A stretch of DNA of 64,000 bases from Telmatactis stephensoni. Taxonomy: Eukaryota; Cnidaria; Anthozoa; Actiniaria; Isophelliidae. The position numbers were made by a program, and so were the translations under genes. Every line of letters begins with the position of its first letter. Position 1 is the stretch's first letter. The notes under the pieces were generated by a model. It saw only the letters and a list, made by a program, of their open reading frames with translations. It was not told where the DNA came from and searched no databases. The DNA lies in the NCBI GenBank assembly GCA_029948255.1, contig JALIZF010001729.1, positions 310,001 through 374,000 on the forward strand, given 5' to 3'. This document shows positions 21,446 through 33,934 of the stretch, piece by piece.

Positions 21446-22274
21446 ATGTCAGAAGAATTTGCAGACATTGGCCAGGTGATCTAATAAATTAATGATATGT
21501 TAAGTAATTGTAGGGTTCCCCCAAGTGAAAATGTCCTTAGAAGTGTTTTTTCAAGATTTTTTAAAAAATGATTTAAAGTGATTGAAAATGGTGTCTTTGG
21601 GCTTCTATATGCCTAAATAGCAATACCCCTGGTGTTTTTTAGTGATAAACGTCAAGAAAGCCTGAAATTCTTGGCTAGCACCAGTCTTACCTTGCTTGAT
21701 AATTGATAATTTTTGTATGTCACCTTGAAAATAACATGGATGCTATGCTTTAAATATCTAGGCCCCAGTGATAGCATGCCAAAGGAATTTTTCATCAACA
21801 AATGGGCATGTAGACCACCTTGCCGAAACATCAGATGCTGGTATGAATGGCCATACAGATCTTGAACAAGATAATGGTTGGATACAAGTTGATGGATTTC
21901 CCAAAAGTTTCTCAAATGGTAGCTTTCAGAGCAATCATGATACAGCTTCGTCTTCTGGAATCAAAAGACATAAAAACAACCACCATGATCACTTGAAACA
22001 TCATCACAAACAATCCCATCATCGTCATCACAGAAGAACCAGCAATGGAAATTATAAAAAGGCTGAGCAGAAGCGCTTTTGTAGAACAGCTTCAGCTTTG
22101 AAACAGGCTGGTCTACTTGAACTGACACTTCAAACAGCTCAGCTCATCCAAGAAAATGAAACTCTCCAGAAAGAAATAGATTCTCTTCAACAACAAACTT
22201 TGGAGTTTAGTAAGTCCTTACAGGAACAGCTGGAAGAAAAAGTAAAAAGTGCAAAAGCTAATGGATATTCTTAA
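21446..22274 (+). CDS. CIPC: CIPC-like (CLOCK-interacting pacemaker domain) protein
   Basis: Two coding exons: 21446-21475 (ATG after acceptor AG 21441-21442; MSEEFADIGQ, phase 0 donor GTGATC at 21476) and 21762-22274 (acceptor AG 21760-21761; A-P-V-I-A-C-Q..., stop TAA). The product is 180 residues. A His-rich stretch spans about 83-102. The C-terminal 55 residues begin EQKRFCRTASALKQAGLLEL, followed by TLQTAQLIQENETLQKEIDS, a helical segment that matches the conserved C-terminal domain of vertebrate CIPC (pattern RF-x-x-T-x-x-x-L-x-x-x-GLL-x-x-TL-x-T-x-x-L-x-x-x-N). In mammals CIPC binds CLOCK and represses CLOCK:BMAL1. This protein is much shorter than human CIPC (about 400 residues); only the domain is recognisable. 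Function as a clock repressor is inferred. Confidence 0.72.
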
Positions 22275-22483
22275 GTGGTAGTTTCTGTATAATTTTTACT
22301 TTAGGAAACCAAACTGTTCTTTTATTAATTGTACAAAGATGTATATAACTTAAAAGATCCTGACCTTGTGAATTTAAAAAATGGGTTGTTCCATAGGTTA
22401 ACTATTTAGTCTACTGGAACATTTATATAGATCCATCATACGTGATAGTGCTTGGGGGGGGATCCATTGTAAAATGATCGGGT

Positions 22484-22830
22484 ATGCTTGTCGTATCTCT
22501 TAGGGGTAAAACTTAGTGATTTGGAATCTTTTAGGGTGTTAAAATTGAAGTTTAGAGTTTTAGCATTTCCTGGTATCTTTTGTGGTATCAAAAGAGGTCA
22601 TGCCATTGCTCATTATCATGTTTTCAAAACTGAAGAAATTTGCCAAACAAAAGCATGTCAACTGTCCAATTTTGTGTTTATAATGATAATATTAATTAGC
22701 TTGTTATCACTGGTATCTCTTAGGGGTAAAAAATCTTCCAGCCCCGCCCTTTTAAAAAGACTTCCAGTATCGTTTAGGAGTGTTTTTGAAAATGAGCATA
22801 CCCAATCCTCTTGCAATGAAGTCCCCCCCA
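22484..22830 (+). repeat. Dispersed repeat with TCTCTTAGGGG units (uninterrupted copy)
   Basis: Collinear with 2091-2108 plus 2479-2800 but lacking the MITE, so 22496-22506 is a natural empty site. It lies 210 bp downstream of the CIPC-like stop codon. Confidence 0.65.
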
Positions 22831-24055
22831 ACCGGATGATAGTGATCCATGACTCAGATTAAAATAATTTTGTTTTTGATAGCTGGGTTCATCATGTAAA
22901 ATGTGGATAGTCATAGTATTTGAAATTTTCATTCCACAGAGAATTTAGACAAAAATGTGGGTTATTTGTAGAAAAGTCACTGAATTTTAGATTTTTTGCA
23001 AAACATTTTTCAAGTTGACAATTAATAAGGCCTTTACTTTTTTGATGTGTCATATCTAAACTAGCACAATCCTTTTGAAATTCCTTTTCATATTTGTGAG
23101 AATACCAAGACAATAGTGAAAACTAGCATAATGAAAGAAGCTACTGAAAAGGATTCTGGAAGTGTAGGTATGAAATGTCATAAGGGAATAAGGGCAGAGC
23201 TCATGATTTATTGGTATCTGACCATTTGTTAGCCAGGTTCTGGTTGCGTGAAGGCAGGTTAGCACTAACCCAGAAGGCCTAAAGAAAACCTTTGGTTTTT
23301 ACCCTGGTTAGTGCAACCCAGGCCACCTTTGAGCAACCAGACCCAGGTGAGTAGCCTCACATAATATCTACATGTATTTAGTCCCCCATGTGAAATCACC
23401 AGAAACAAAGAAAACTATGTGACTGAATGGGTGTTCATTATTGAAAAACTGTACATAAGGTTCCTTAAAAAAGAATAGTTTCATAGAAGTATAAGTGCTT
23501 AAAGTATCTTATCTTTGGGGTTGTGCACTGCAGTTCCAGAAAATATTCATAACAAAGCAAGCAGGTAATTGGACATCCAGGTGAGGGGTCAGAGGAAGGG
23601 CAAAATTATGTTTGTTATGGAGGAATATTGGAAATTCCAGGGTGATATAGTTTAAATTCCCTCTGTGGAAGGAATGGGTATTTTCTGGAACCACAAATTT
23701 TACAATTTGAAACAGCAGTTGCAAATAAATTATTGTTATAAATTAATATGCTTGACTCACTGCTAATGCCAATGCCAAAGTACCTCTTTAAACAAAATCC
23801 ATCAATTGGATATAAAAATAAAATCTAGTAAATCTTATTGTAACATGGTGGTGTGTATTATTATCAGACAAACAACATTATTATTACCTCTCTGAATAAG
23901 GACTGGAATAGGACTTGACAATGGGTTGTTGAGTGGTTCTCCCCCCACCCCCAAACAGTATATGGTATAATTGATCTTGGAAAAAACCCAGTACCTGCTC
24001 TTTTGTCACTGCAACATCCCTGTGTTATGTAACTTCTCTAAGTTCACGACAAAGC
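22831..24055. other. Intergenic with one MITE
   Basis: AT-rich; only the inverted-repeat element at 23231-23346 stands out. No gene recognised. Confidence 0.35.
23231..23346. mobile_element. Short MITE
   Basis: GCCAGGTTCTGGTTGCGTG and GGTTAGCACTAACCCA on the left are inverse to TGGTTAGTGCAACCCA and GAGCAACCAGACCCAGG on the right. Confidence 0.6.
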
Positions 24056-24061
24056 AACGTT

Positions 24062-24466
24062 GAGGGGGACCTAGGGGTTTGCGGGATTGCGCATTTCTTT
24101 GTGCGGTATTGCGGTATTTTAGAAAAAAAATTGCGGTATTGCGGGCTCAAACCCTGCGGTATGCGGTATTTTCTTTTTTGAGCTGCGGTATTACGGGAAA
24201 AACGTTTTGAAATTGCGGTAATGCGGTATTTTTGAGCCCTGCGAGATGCGGGATTTTGCTTCTGGCGCTCGATAGAAAATTTCATGTTTCGGTGATTGTT
24301 GTTTTTGCGCGTGAGGTCCCGTGGGAGTGGTATTTCGAATTTTTCGTGTGGTGAGCGCTATTTTCGAATTTTTCATGCGGGTTGACTATTTTTTCGTGCG
24401 GGATTGCGGTATTTTCGAATTTTTCTTGCGGGATTGCGGTATTCGTAACCCCCCTAGGCCCCCCTC
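24062..24466. mobile_element. MITE, GAGGGG-ended, 6-bp TSD, copy 2
   Basis: Left GAGGGGGACCTAGGGGTTTG and right end (reverse) GAGGGGGGCCTAGGGGGGTT. AACGTT is duplicated at 24056-24061 and 24467-24472. The interior consists of dozens of TGCGGTATT/GCGGGATT motifs. Confidence 0.8.
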
Positions 24467-24894
24467 AACGTTCCCTAGTGTCTGCAAAACTTTACGATAT
24501 TTTAGAGACTGCAAGGTGGTTTGTTTTAATATCTAGTTAATTTCAGATTAATTCTTTAAGTTATCTAAACACATAACTTCATGCTAGTAAAAAACCCGAA
24601 TAGAACCGGAATGGAAGTGATTTAATAACAAAATCATCCTTCAATTAGTTGCCCCAGCCTGTAGTAATTTGCATTAACATAGCTTTTTACGGCCTTTTCT
24701 CTATATGCCTGCAGCGATATAAAAGTACAGTCAGCAAAGCAGGCTATTATGTGTTGAAACAGTTAAAGGCAATGGGTCAGAGTCAGCGGCCCCTCTACCC
24801 ATGCCACGCCTCCAAATCCTGACGTCATATTGTTGTGACCAAAACGTGCCGCAGTAGGGTATGTTTAGTTTGAATGTGACATGAACAAGTTAAC

Positions 24895-27800
24895 ATGGCG
24901 GGAAAGCTGTTCCCTCTTGTTCGAAATTATAAACATTTTAGGTTCAACCGTCTACTCAGCAGGTATGTTACTGTACGCTGGAAGTCAGTAGATCCTGTTA
25001 CGACATCCTACACTCAACGAAACGAAGACTTAAAAGCCGAAACGTCGGATCGCACGAAGATTACGTTCGATGATCCCAAGGAAGCGTTTGGTTCCAAGAC
25101 AACGCTCGAACTCATGCGAGCTTTGCTGGTCTTCAGGCTATGTTCTGTAGACTTCCTTGTAGAGAAAAACAAACAAGTAAGGTCTTAAAATAATTAAAAA
25201 TTGTGGGTCGGAGTTTGGGGTTTTCTTGTCTGTCAAGTAGACTTCCGTGTATAGTGAGCATGAAACTTGAGTGCATGTAAGTTATGTCATCGATCTCGCT
25301 CTAGAACGGAATCTCTTCGCTGATCTTACGCTGCTCAACAAGTGTTTTTCGTTTTATCTCCTAATGTGCACTTAGATGCTCATTATCTATATGATTTTAA
25401 TTGGTGAATTAGTATTAGAAGACGGGGAACTCGTCTTTTTTAGACGGCATGTCAAAGATCATTCAGGCAAGTTTCCCGTCCACTTATATTTTCATTTTTT
25501 TGAACCCCGGCCTTCGCCGGATTCATGTCAGAAGAGTTTTCCGTCAAAAGACGAGTTTCCAGTCCTAGACGAGTTCCCGTCACTAATATAAGCCTTACAT
25601 AATGCCTTTTCATTGTTTACACTCACTCAGTACACGTAACTTAAGCTTATATTGTACACGTGCATGATGTAGACAAATACATGTATAATGTTTATTCGTT
25701 TCTACGCTGTTGTAAAAACCACTTGAAACTTCTTCATAATATACAGATTATACTCTCCCTTGTTGAATAGAGTTGGTGCTAAGTAATTGCAGTTCCAAAT
25801 AATTTCTTCTTATGAAAATGTGTTATAAACTATACAGAAAGATGCGACGTTATGCAATGTTAACCCTGAGTATTAAGTGTTACCAGCTTATATATATTTC
25901 ATCTTTCACCATTCAATTGTTTATAAATTTTGTTCATGTTATAATGTAGGTTTCATGTTCACTTTCACTTTTGTTTTCAATTTCAATTTCACTATGTTAC
26001 GTATATGTTTTATCTGATGACAAAGAGTTATGTTATAAAAAAATGTTTCTTTTGTTTATTAAAAACCAAGCTGCAGTGCATGCATGTCGACCTTCATCAG
26101 TCATGCATGCATAATTATGACTATGAAAGTTTAATGATGCTTAAATCTTGGAAGCATTCTGGAGAATGAGAATTAATTATTAATTGGTTCTTTAGGTCCA
26201 AAATTAATTTGAATTGCTATATGGATACCAGCATTGTGTTAATGCATTCTGACTAATAGCCTGCATTTTTGCACAAATTATGCATTAATGGCCGTTTTTA
26301 TACTAGAGACGGCTAAGACGTCTAGATGACCTTAGAGTCCTAAGATGTCCTAAACTTTTAGTGTAAAATCAAGAAAAAATGCAGATGGCTCAGATGTCTG
26401 ACAGCTAATTAAAGGCATCAAAACAATGCCCTTATCGTCTACCTTATTTTGCCAGACGGCTTAAGTCGTCCAGTATAAAGACGAGATGACCAAAAACACC
26501 CTTGCTACATATATTTTCCCACGTAAATGTCATTCTTGTACTCAGATTCAAAGAATTCTCTTGTACCCAGACCTCTTTCCAAGAATATTCCATTAAAGGC
26601 ATAACCAAAGGTCGTCTCGTCTTTATAATAGACATCCTTAAAATTATGTGTTAAGGTCGTCTAGATGGCTTAGCCGTCTTCTAGTATAAAAATGGCGGAT
26701 CCAAAATGGCCATATGTTTTAATTCCTACTGTTGCAAATAAGATTATCCTGTGGTGCAATGTTGTGCCTGAATGCATTGGTTATGCATTTTAAGCAAAAC
26801 AAAAGAAAGATCATGAAAAAGAGAGCCTTCATCATGCATGAGAATGAAGCAAATGAAATCTTATATTTTGTCTTGTTGAATAGAGTTGGTGCTAAGTAAT
26901 TGCAGTTCCAAATAATTTCTTCTTATAAAAATGTGTTATAAACTATACAGAAAGATGCGACATTATGCAATGTTAACCCTTTATAGTATAAAGTATATAT
27001 ATTTCATCTGTCGTTGTTTATAAATTTTGTTCATGTTATAATATAGGTTTCACTTTCACTTTTGTTTTCAATTTCAATTTCACTATGTTACGTATCTGTT
27101 TTATCAGATGAAGGTTGTCTAGCCGTCCGTCTTCTAGTATAAAAATGGCCATGAGACGAAGCAAATGACATATTATATTTTGTCTCCAAATCAAAATGTC
27201 CCCTAATTTCATTGGCAGAGGGACTCTGCATTGTCCCACTCCAAGAATACCCTAGAATGTAATTTATATTATATACTAGGGTAATGAATACTGCTGTATA
27301 CATGTAATAGGATTATAAACCTTCCTGGGACAGAAGAGGCTAGGACTAGGGTATTTAAGCCAATAACATACTAGCTAGGAGATTTTAGATGCTTTTTGAA
27401 TATTAATTGGATTGAATTAATAATAATTTGCATTTATTTGCTGCATGCAAAATTCATTTACATATATTTTATTTAATGCATGCAAATTTGCTCATTGTCT
27501 CAAATTCATGAAAATTGATTATTCATGCAATTAATGCCTGCAAATTGCACCAATTAAATTGCATGCATTAATTTTGCATGCATTTTGTTGGTCAATTTTG
27601 CATGTTATTTGCATGCTTTGTTTGCATGCATGCAACTTCAAAATTGGGCCAATTTGCATACCTGCATGCAGGCATGCAATAGATGCCTGCTGCATGCATG
27701 AAAATTGCACACATGCAGCATGCATGCTCAGTTTGGAAGGGTGGTGGAGTGAAATTTTGATCATTGCCAATTTCCAAGGAATTTGATTGCCAATATATAT

Positions 27801-30800
27801 AGCCAATGGCACAATTGAAGTTTGATTGTTGCTGATCACCAATGAATTGGATCACCAATATCTGACCTGTCAGCTAGATATCAGTGATTTTGGTAGTTGC
27901 ACCCAGCGATCAAGATTGCTCTGGAAATTTGCCACTGCAGCAGACACACATGAGGATTTTCAGGCAATGATCAAAATTCACTCCTGACCAATATAAGCAA
28001 AAATCACTCAATGTGTCATTGGCTTTAGTGTTAGGATTAGGTTAATCCTCATAGTTTCCAATATACACACATGCATTTAGGACAGAATGAATTGCATTCC
28101 TTCCTTAATCCCTGGCAGTCAAAAATACAAAGAAATGTGTGACAACAACTCCCGCAATTCTTGTTATTACCGATACTAAATTATGGTCCCAAGGGTGTCC
28201 ACTATGTTCTAACCCTAAATTAGCTCGAGCATATCCACTGAGGCAAGATATATATTAATTTTAAAGCTCTAATGGTAATATTTACATGTAATAGATCAGT
28301 AGAAGAGAGTTTTCATATGACTGGTAAAATTGGCATCATAATGACCACGGCAAGAATTTTGATTGCATTTATAGATTACAAGGTTGCAGCAAACATCATC
28401 CATTTCACACTCATATGCTTTAAGAAGTAATTATACTTTTTATAATTTTGTTTTACTGTTCTTTCTGAAGCTGATGAAATTAGGCCAAAGAGTATGTGGT
28501 AAAAGAATATTTCGATGGTTAATGAAAGGATCTTTTTATGGACATTTTGTGGCTGGAGAAGACCAAGAGTCCATCAAACCAACAATTCACAAACTCAAAC
28601 TATATGGAGTAGGTTCAATTCTTGATTATTCAGTGGAAGAGGATCTTTCTGAAGAAGATGTTGAGAATTCCATGGGGTATGTTTTAAAACAATCAGTGGG
28701 ATTTTATAAAATTATAATGTTTCGATCATCTTGTAGCTCTGTTGACCATGCAGACAGGAATGTCTATTAAGCTGATTAATATTGATAAGGTGCTGAGTTG
28801 CAGAAGTCTTGGTTTTCTCTGAGTTGCAACTAGTAGAGAAAAATGGCAATCTAGCTCATGGGAGACATCAATGTTGTTGGTAAAAATGCTAGAAGCTGGT
28901 GCTTAATGTGGAGAACATTAATAATTTATCAATACAATCATGCTAAATCTTATGTGTTTGTTTTTCAGTGATGCTCCACAAGATGATTCTGCAAAAGTAG
29001 CTATTGATACAGGTACAATCCAATTAAAGTATATATTTAAAACTAGTTGAGCAGTATTTATATATAGAAGGAATTTCTAATGTTTTTACAGACAATATGG
29101 CACTGACACAATCATGTATTGATCAGCATGGTCCATCCATCCAAAAACTAATCTATTTAACAAATATTTGAAGATAGTTTTGAGTTGTCTGTCCTCTTAT
29201 TGACACACCCTTGATGTCATAGATTGTTCAAAACTCAAGTGGAATCATGAGCATAGCAAGTGATTTCACTGCAAAGTTTTGAACATCTTTATGGCATCAA
29301 GGGGGCAGACAACTAAAAACCATCTTCAATTCATTTTTTACAACAATTATTTGAGATAAAAGTTAAAAAATCCTTATCATATGGATCAATAAAACGCGCA
29401 TGCACACCCAAATGCATCAGAAGTGTATCTGTCCTCTTATTGATCGACACACTCTAATCAACCAATCGGATTATGAGATTAGTGTCAAGTGCTGTAAAAT
29501 ATCAAATCTTTTTAGCTTTAATTTTGCTGGCATTCACACAATTTAATCTCAAATTAATATTGACTTATGTGCAATTCAAGATCAAGAAGAGGATTTTCAG
29601 AAGTACAGACCTCATGTTGAGTTTGCTGACAGAAGAAAAGGTGTTTTCAGTGCACGTACATATTTCTATACTGGGGAACCTGAGTGTGACAAAAGAGTAG
29701 AGACATTTATGGACTGTATAGATGCTGCAAGTGGTGCCTCAGAGGATGGTTTTGCTGCTATTAAAGTCACTGCTCTTGGAAGACCACCCCTTTTGGTGAG
29801 TTTTTCCATAGTTAAGAAGTGGTAATTAGTCATCAAAAATGGCAACAATAATAAAGTTTAGCTCAGTTGCATGACGATTCCACTTGAAAAGTCAATCACG
29901 ATTTTGGATCATGAGTATACTCCTGAGTTACGGAAACACACTTTGTGAAATGAACCAACCTTTATGACCAACAACAAAAAAATTAGATTTTCAATGTGGG
30001 TTTATTAATTGCTTTAATATCCTAATCCTGCATGCATTTAAAAATTTGCATTTTGTTTCAGCTTAAAGTATCTGAAATCTTGAGTCAAGCTCAACATTTC
30101 TTTGACCAACTGGCCAAAGGCTCCTCAATCAGAAATAAAATAGGGTTAGCAGTTGCTAAAGATAAATTCTTTGAAGGACTTGATAGATTAGGGGTAAGTG
30201 ATCGATATACTGTTGAACCTGGTTGCAGATAAAAATGGCCTAAGTGACTTAATTAATAATTAATTAAGTCACTTAGGTAATTATTATTTAATTACACAAG
30301 AAATATACTGTTGAACCTGGTTGCAGATAAAAATGGCCTAAGTGACTTAATTAATAATTAATTAAGTCACTTAGGTAATTATTATTTAATTACACAAGAA
30401 ATTCCATGCTTTTGGAACATTTCAGAAAACTGGGAGTCAGAACTATAAAGCAGAAAATCAAAGTCACTTAAGCCATTTTTGTCAGAACCTCTTCAGTTCC
30501 CTTAACCTGTGAAGTGTGGTTTCAAAAGTTCTTTGCGAAGTTTCAAAGTTCACTTTGGAAGTTCACAACTGACTGAAATTTAATTTTTGAACATAAATGT
30601 TTTACAGGTTCATATTGATGAAGAGGAATCCAACCACATTTTTGATTTGATAGACACAGACAAGTCTGGGTATGTCATTTTTGATTGGATGCACTGACCT
30701 AGTTTGAGATGTGCCAAATATGCAAAATGAAAATGAGGCCAATATGCATACTATAAGAATTAGGGTCAGATTTAGGGGAGGGATGCAGGGGGCACGCATC

Positions 30801-33800
30801 CCTTTCTGAGACAACTTTGGATTCCTCTTTTCTTCTTGATACTTTTCCAAAGTGTCCTCTAGCTAGAATGTGTTCCCATTTCTATAAAATGTGCTCCCTG
30901 TTAAGGATAGTCCTGCATCCACCCCTGTTGCCTTGGAATTTTTAAAATTATTTTTTCTTGTCTTTTCTTTTCTTTTTTCTTTTTTTTCTTTTTTTTTTTC
31001 CATCAGAGATATTGATGTTATTGAATGGCATGAATTTTTAACACCTCAACTACAACTGTCACATCTCTTTACAGCTAAGCCACAGGGAAATGTAAGTATT
31101 TAATTCTTTGAGCCCACAACCCTTGACCCAACCCATCAAGGGTGTGGAAAAGGTCCTGCGCGATCTAGCAATATGCCAAAATTTAGCTTGTAATTTGGAA
31201 AATGGGCTATATTAGCACATGGCTCATGGATTAAAACTACATAGCCAATAAAATTTTACCTTTCTCAGAAAAGTTTGGCTTTAAGTTGAACTGGACCGGG
31301 TTGTTGGGAAAGGCAATCAAATCTAGTACAGGATTAGTTGTGAAGAAAACCACTCATTTTAACAACCTGGTCCAATATACTCTGTACAGTGAGCCTGTAT
31401 CATATATGACAATGTTGAACAGGAGACAGGAATTTAAAGTTGTGTGATCGACATTCTGATCCCCACCCCTCCCTCCATTAGTACATAAATGGTACATGTA
31501 AATCACTGACAGTACTATAGTCACTTTGAAATAACATTTTTTCTGAGCTTATTTATACCTGTCCAAGTTTGACACTAATTAAACCTGTTTGATGTATCTT
31601 TAGGAAAAAACTGGAAGTCCCCTTATCACAGTTCTCAATTCTGATGACCAGAGACAAATTCAAAATATGAGAGACAGGCTTTCAAAGCTTGCACATGTGA
31701 GTATTTTGACCCCGGGGTGGCCTCCTTTGGAAAACTCGGTTGAGTGCCCTCCTTCCACTTAATCAACTGAGTGACATCTTTTCAAATTAAAGTTGTCTTT
31801 GTTGTTTATCTAAAGCATGCAGAAAAGAAAGGCGTAAGGCTAATGATAGATGCAGAACAAACATACTTTCAACCAGCTATCAGAAGGCTAACCATAGATC
31901 TACAAAGGGAGATCAACAAAGACCGACCACTTGTGTTCAACACTTACCAATGCTACTTGAAGGTACGCCCATCCTTTAGAGCTTGTCTAAAGCCGGGTTC
32001 ACACTTACGTCGTAATCGCTAGAAGCTAATGGTCTGAAGTAATACTGAAGTAATGGTCCTTGTAAGAACGACAGCACTTTCTAATGTTCTGTAGCATATC
32101 GCTTTCCTAACATCACAATAATTTTGAGATTTTTCTATTGAGGATGTATCAACCTATGGAGAACACCACAGGTCACCCTGGCCGAGCCATCATTTCCCTG
32201 ATTTCTTAGTAAATCAATGTCAAGCGTTTACATTAGATACTTTACAGGAGTAAAGTGGAAGGGTTACCCTCTTTGCGAAACAGGGTAACTCCACTATCAG
32301 GGACAACTTTTTCCATGCAGTAAATGCTATAACCCTAGAGACAACTTTGGCCCTAGGATATAAGTTAGTTTTTGGTGATCATGCCATTGGAACTCAAACC
32401 GAGAGTTCACCCACGTATAGCAACCAATGATTTTCCCATGTAAACGCTCGGTAAAGTTAGCTCGGGTGGTAGGGTAACCCCTCTATGTAAACAGGCCCTC
32501 AATAAGAAAAGAAGATACGTGCTTCCTTACAAAACGTCTGTAAAATGTGTTAGGTATCAAGCCAGAGTCAACCAGTAAAATTTGTCAGAGTACTGGACAA
32601 AAGTAGTTCGTCTTAGAACGAGTTTTACCCGATTTTCGGTCGAGACCTTTTCTTGGAGACTTAGACAAAACTTCATGCTTTCCCTTATACATGAGTCCTG
32701 TCATGTTCACCCTGACATTAGTTCTTTCCTACCCAGAACTACAGTTATGTCTTGTCGTTCCGGGCTGACACTCGTTCCATGACGAAATCAGCCCGAGATG
32801 AAATCGTCCATGTTGCCCTACCCTTAGAAGTAAATAATTAGAAATGTAATGTACTTGAAATCAGGACGCCCACCGCCAAACCCAAGTTGACATGGAACTT
32901 GCAAGGCGTGAGGACTTCTGCTTTGCGGCTAAACTTGTACGGGGTGCGTACATGGAGCAAGAGCGATTGCGCGCTGCTTCATTTGGCTACAAAGATCCCA
33001 TCCATCCGAGTTATACTGCTACGAGTGAGTGTTTTGATGAAACTCTCAACGCCGTTCTGGAGGAGACAGCACGTGGGCGTGCTAATGTGATGGTGGCGTC
33101 GCATAATGAACACTCCATACAATTTGCTGTGCAAAGGTAATGTGGGTATTCTTGTCATGCCAGATCTTAAATAATCATTTTTGTAAGGGCTTGGGGTCAC
33201 GTGGTTCTCAGTGCAAGTCCCCTATTTTCTACAGAAAGAGCTATTTAGCGAGGATGGCAATGAAGTGTGTAAATGTGGCATAATGCAGATGTTATGTTAA
33301 TTAAGTTCAATCTCTTTGTTATTTCCCAGGATGGAGGAGCTGGGTATTACGACTGATTCAAAACGAGTGTTCTTTGGTCAGCTTCTGGGAATGTCCGACA
33401 ACATCTCGTTTACACTCGGTAAGTAAATCTTGTCCAAGAATTCGTCTCTCCTTGACGCGAAACATCGGCAATTTGTAGGTAGTCGACACAAGTATATGTG
33501 GTCACAGGAATGGAACTCGGGACATCTCCCTCTGGACTCCCCACTAACCAACTTCGCCAAACTTGCTCCTTCATAATCAGTAGCAAACGTAACTCGACAC
33601 AAATCTCTGGCACCCAGTGTATCTTGACTCCTTGTGACGTATTTCCTTATTGTTTCAGGTAAAGAAGGTCACTCGGTCTACAAATACGTCCCATATGGCC
33701 CAGTAGAAGACGTCTTACCCTATCTCTCTAGACGAGCTATGGAAAATAGAGGACTTTTGAAGGGTATTCTAAAGAAAGAGCCTTGCTGTGGGAAGAATTT

Positions 33801-33876
33801 CAACGCAGAAGACGAGAAAATCAACTGTTTCCACCAAACGCATCCATACAAAGCTAAGAGAGGTTGTATGCAATAA
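24895..33876 (+). CDS. PRODH: Proline dehydrogenase 1, mitochondrial (12 exons)
   Basis: Exons: 24895-25176, 28471-28676, 28969-29012, 29581-29795, 30062-30193, 30608-30669, 31007-31091, 31604-31696, 31816-31962, 32865-33136, 33330-33418, 33659-33876. All have AG/GT borders and matching phases; CDS is 1845 nt, 614 residues (human about 600). It catalyses FAD-dependent oxidation of proline to P5C on the inner mitochondrial membrane, passing electrons to the respiratory chain. The N-terminus ([20 protein letters not shown]) is basic and transit-peptide-like. Barrel motifs: [31 protein letters not shown] (about 383-393), [10 protein letters not shown] (443-452) and [19 protein letters not shown] (550-568), the last carrying the paired arginines that bind proline. 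Residues 309-320 are a full EF-hand loop (D-T-D-K-S-G-D-I-D-V-I-E), degenerate in human PRODH. Intron 1 (3.3 kb) holds several repeats. The nearest downstream AATAAA I see is 35229-35234. Confidence 0.95.
25409..25591. mobile_element. MITE in PRODH intron 1, GACGGGGAACTCGTC ends
   Basis: TTAGTATTAGAAGACGGGGA at left is inverse to CGAGTTCCCGTCACTAATATAA at right; internal AGACGAGTTT repeats. Confidence 0.6.
25763..26025 (+). repeat. Direct duplicate in PRODH intron 1, unit 1
   Basis: 'tgttgaatagagttggtgct' through 'cactatgttacgtatatg' is repeated at 26875-27112 with high identity and one indel near the middle. Confidence 0.8.
26290..26696. mobile_element. MITE in PRODH intron 1, GACGGCTAAG ends
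   Basis: GGCCGTTTTTATACTAGAGA and the inverse right end TCTAGTATAAAAATGGC pair over about 45 bp. A solo right-end fragment recurs at about 27113-27150, directly after the second duplicate. Confidence 0.7.
26875..27112 (+). repeat. Direct duplicate in PRODH intron 1, unit 2
   Basis: Second copy of 25763-26025, about 1.1 kb downstream; the MITE at 26290-26696 lies between the two. Confidence 0.8.
27442..27727 (+). repeat. TGCATG-rich cluster in PRODH intron 1
   Basis: I count about 12 TGCATG hexamers on the transcript strand in under 300 bp, several as TGCATGCATG. UGCAUG is the RBFOX binding motif. It may instead be a decayed simple repeat. Confidence 0.6.
30205..30400 (+). repeat. Two identical 98-bp tandem units with a palindrome (PRODH intron 5)
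   Basis: Units 30205-30302 and 30303-30400 look identical. Each contains CCTAAGTGACTTAATTAA and its exact inverse separated by TAA. The first unit starts 11 bp inside the splice donor of exon 5. Confidence 0.9.
33430..33590 (-). repeat. tRNA-derived SINE in PRODH intron 11
   Basis: On the minus strand: GGAGCAAGTTTGGCGAAGTT then a B-box-like GAGTTCCATTCC. The head resembles family A but the tail differs. Confidence 0.55.
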
Positions 33877-33934
33877 TTTGTCACTTGGCCGGTGTGGGTG
33901 GTAAGCGCCGAGCTATGCACGTGCCGAACTCTAA

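Noticed and set aside
24025..24536. Arg/Ile-rich small proteins
   Set aside because: Translations of the TGCGGTATT arrays inside a MITE.
33378..33613. Minus-strand small proteins
   Set aside because: They lie in a SINE within PRODH intron 11.
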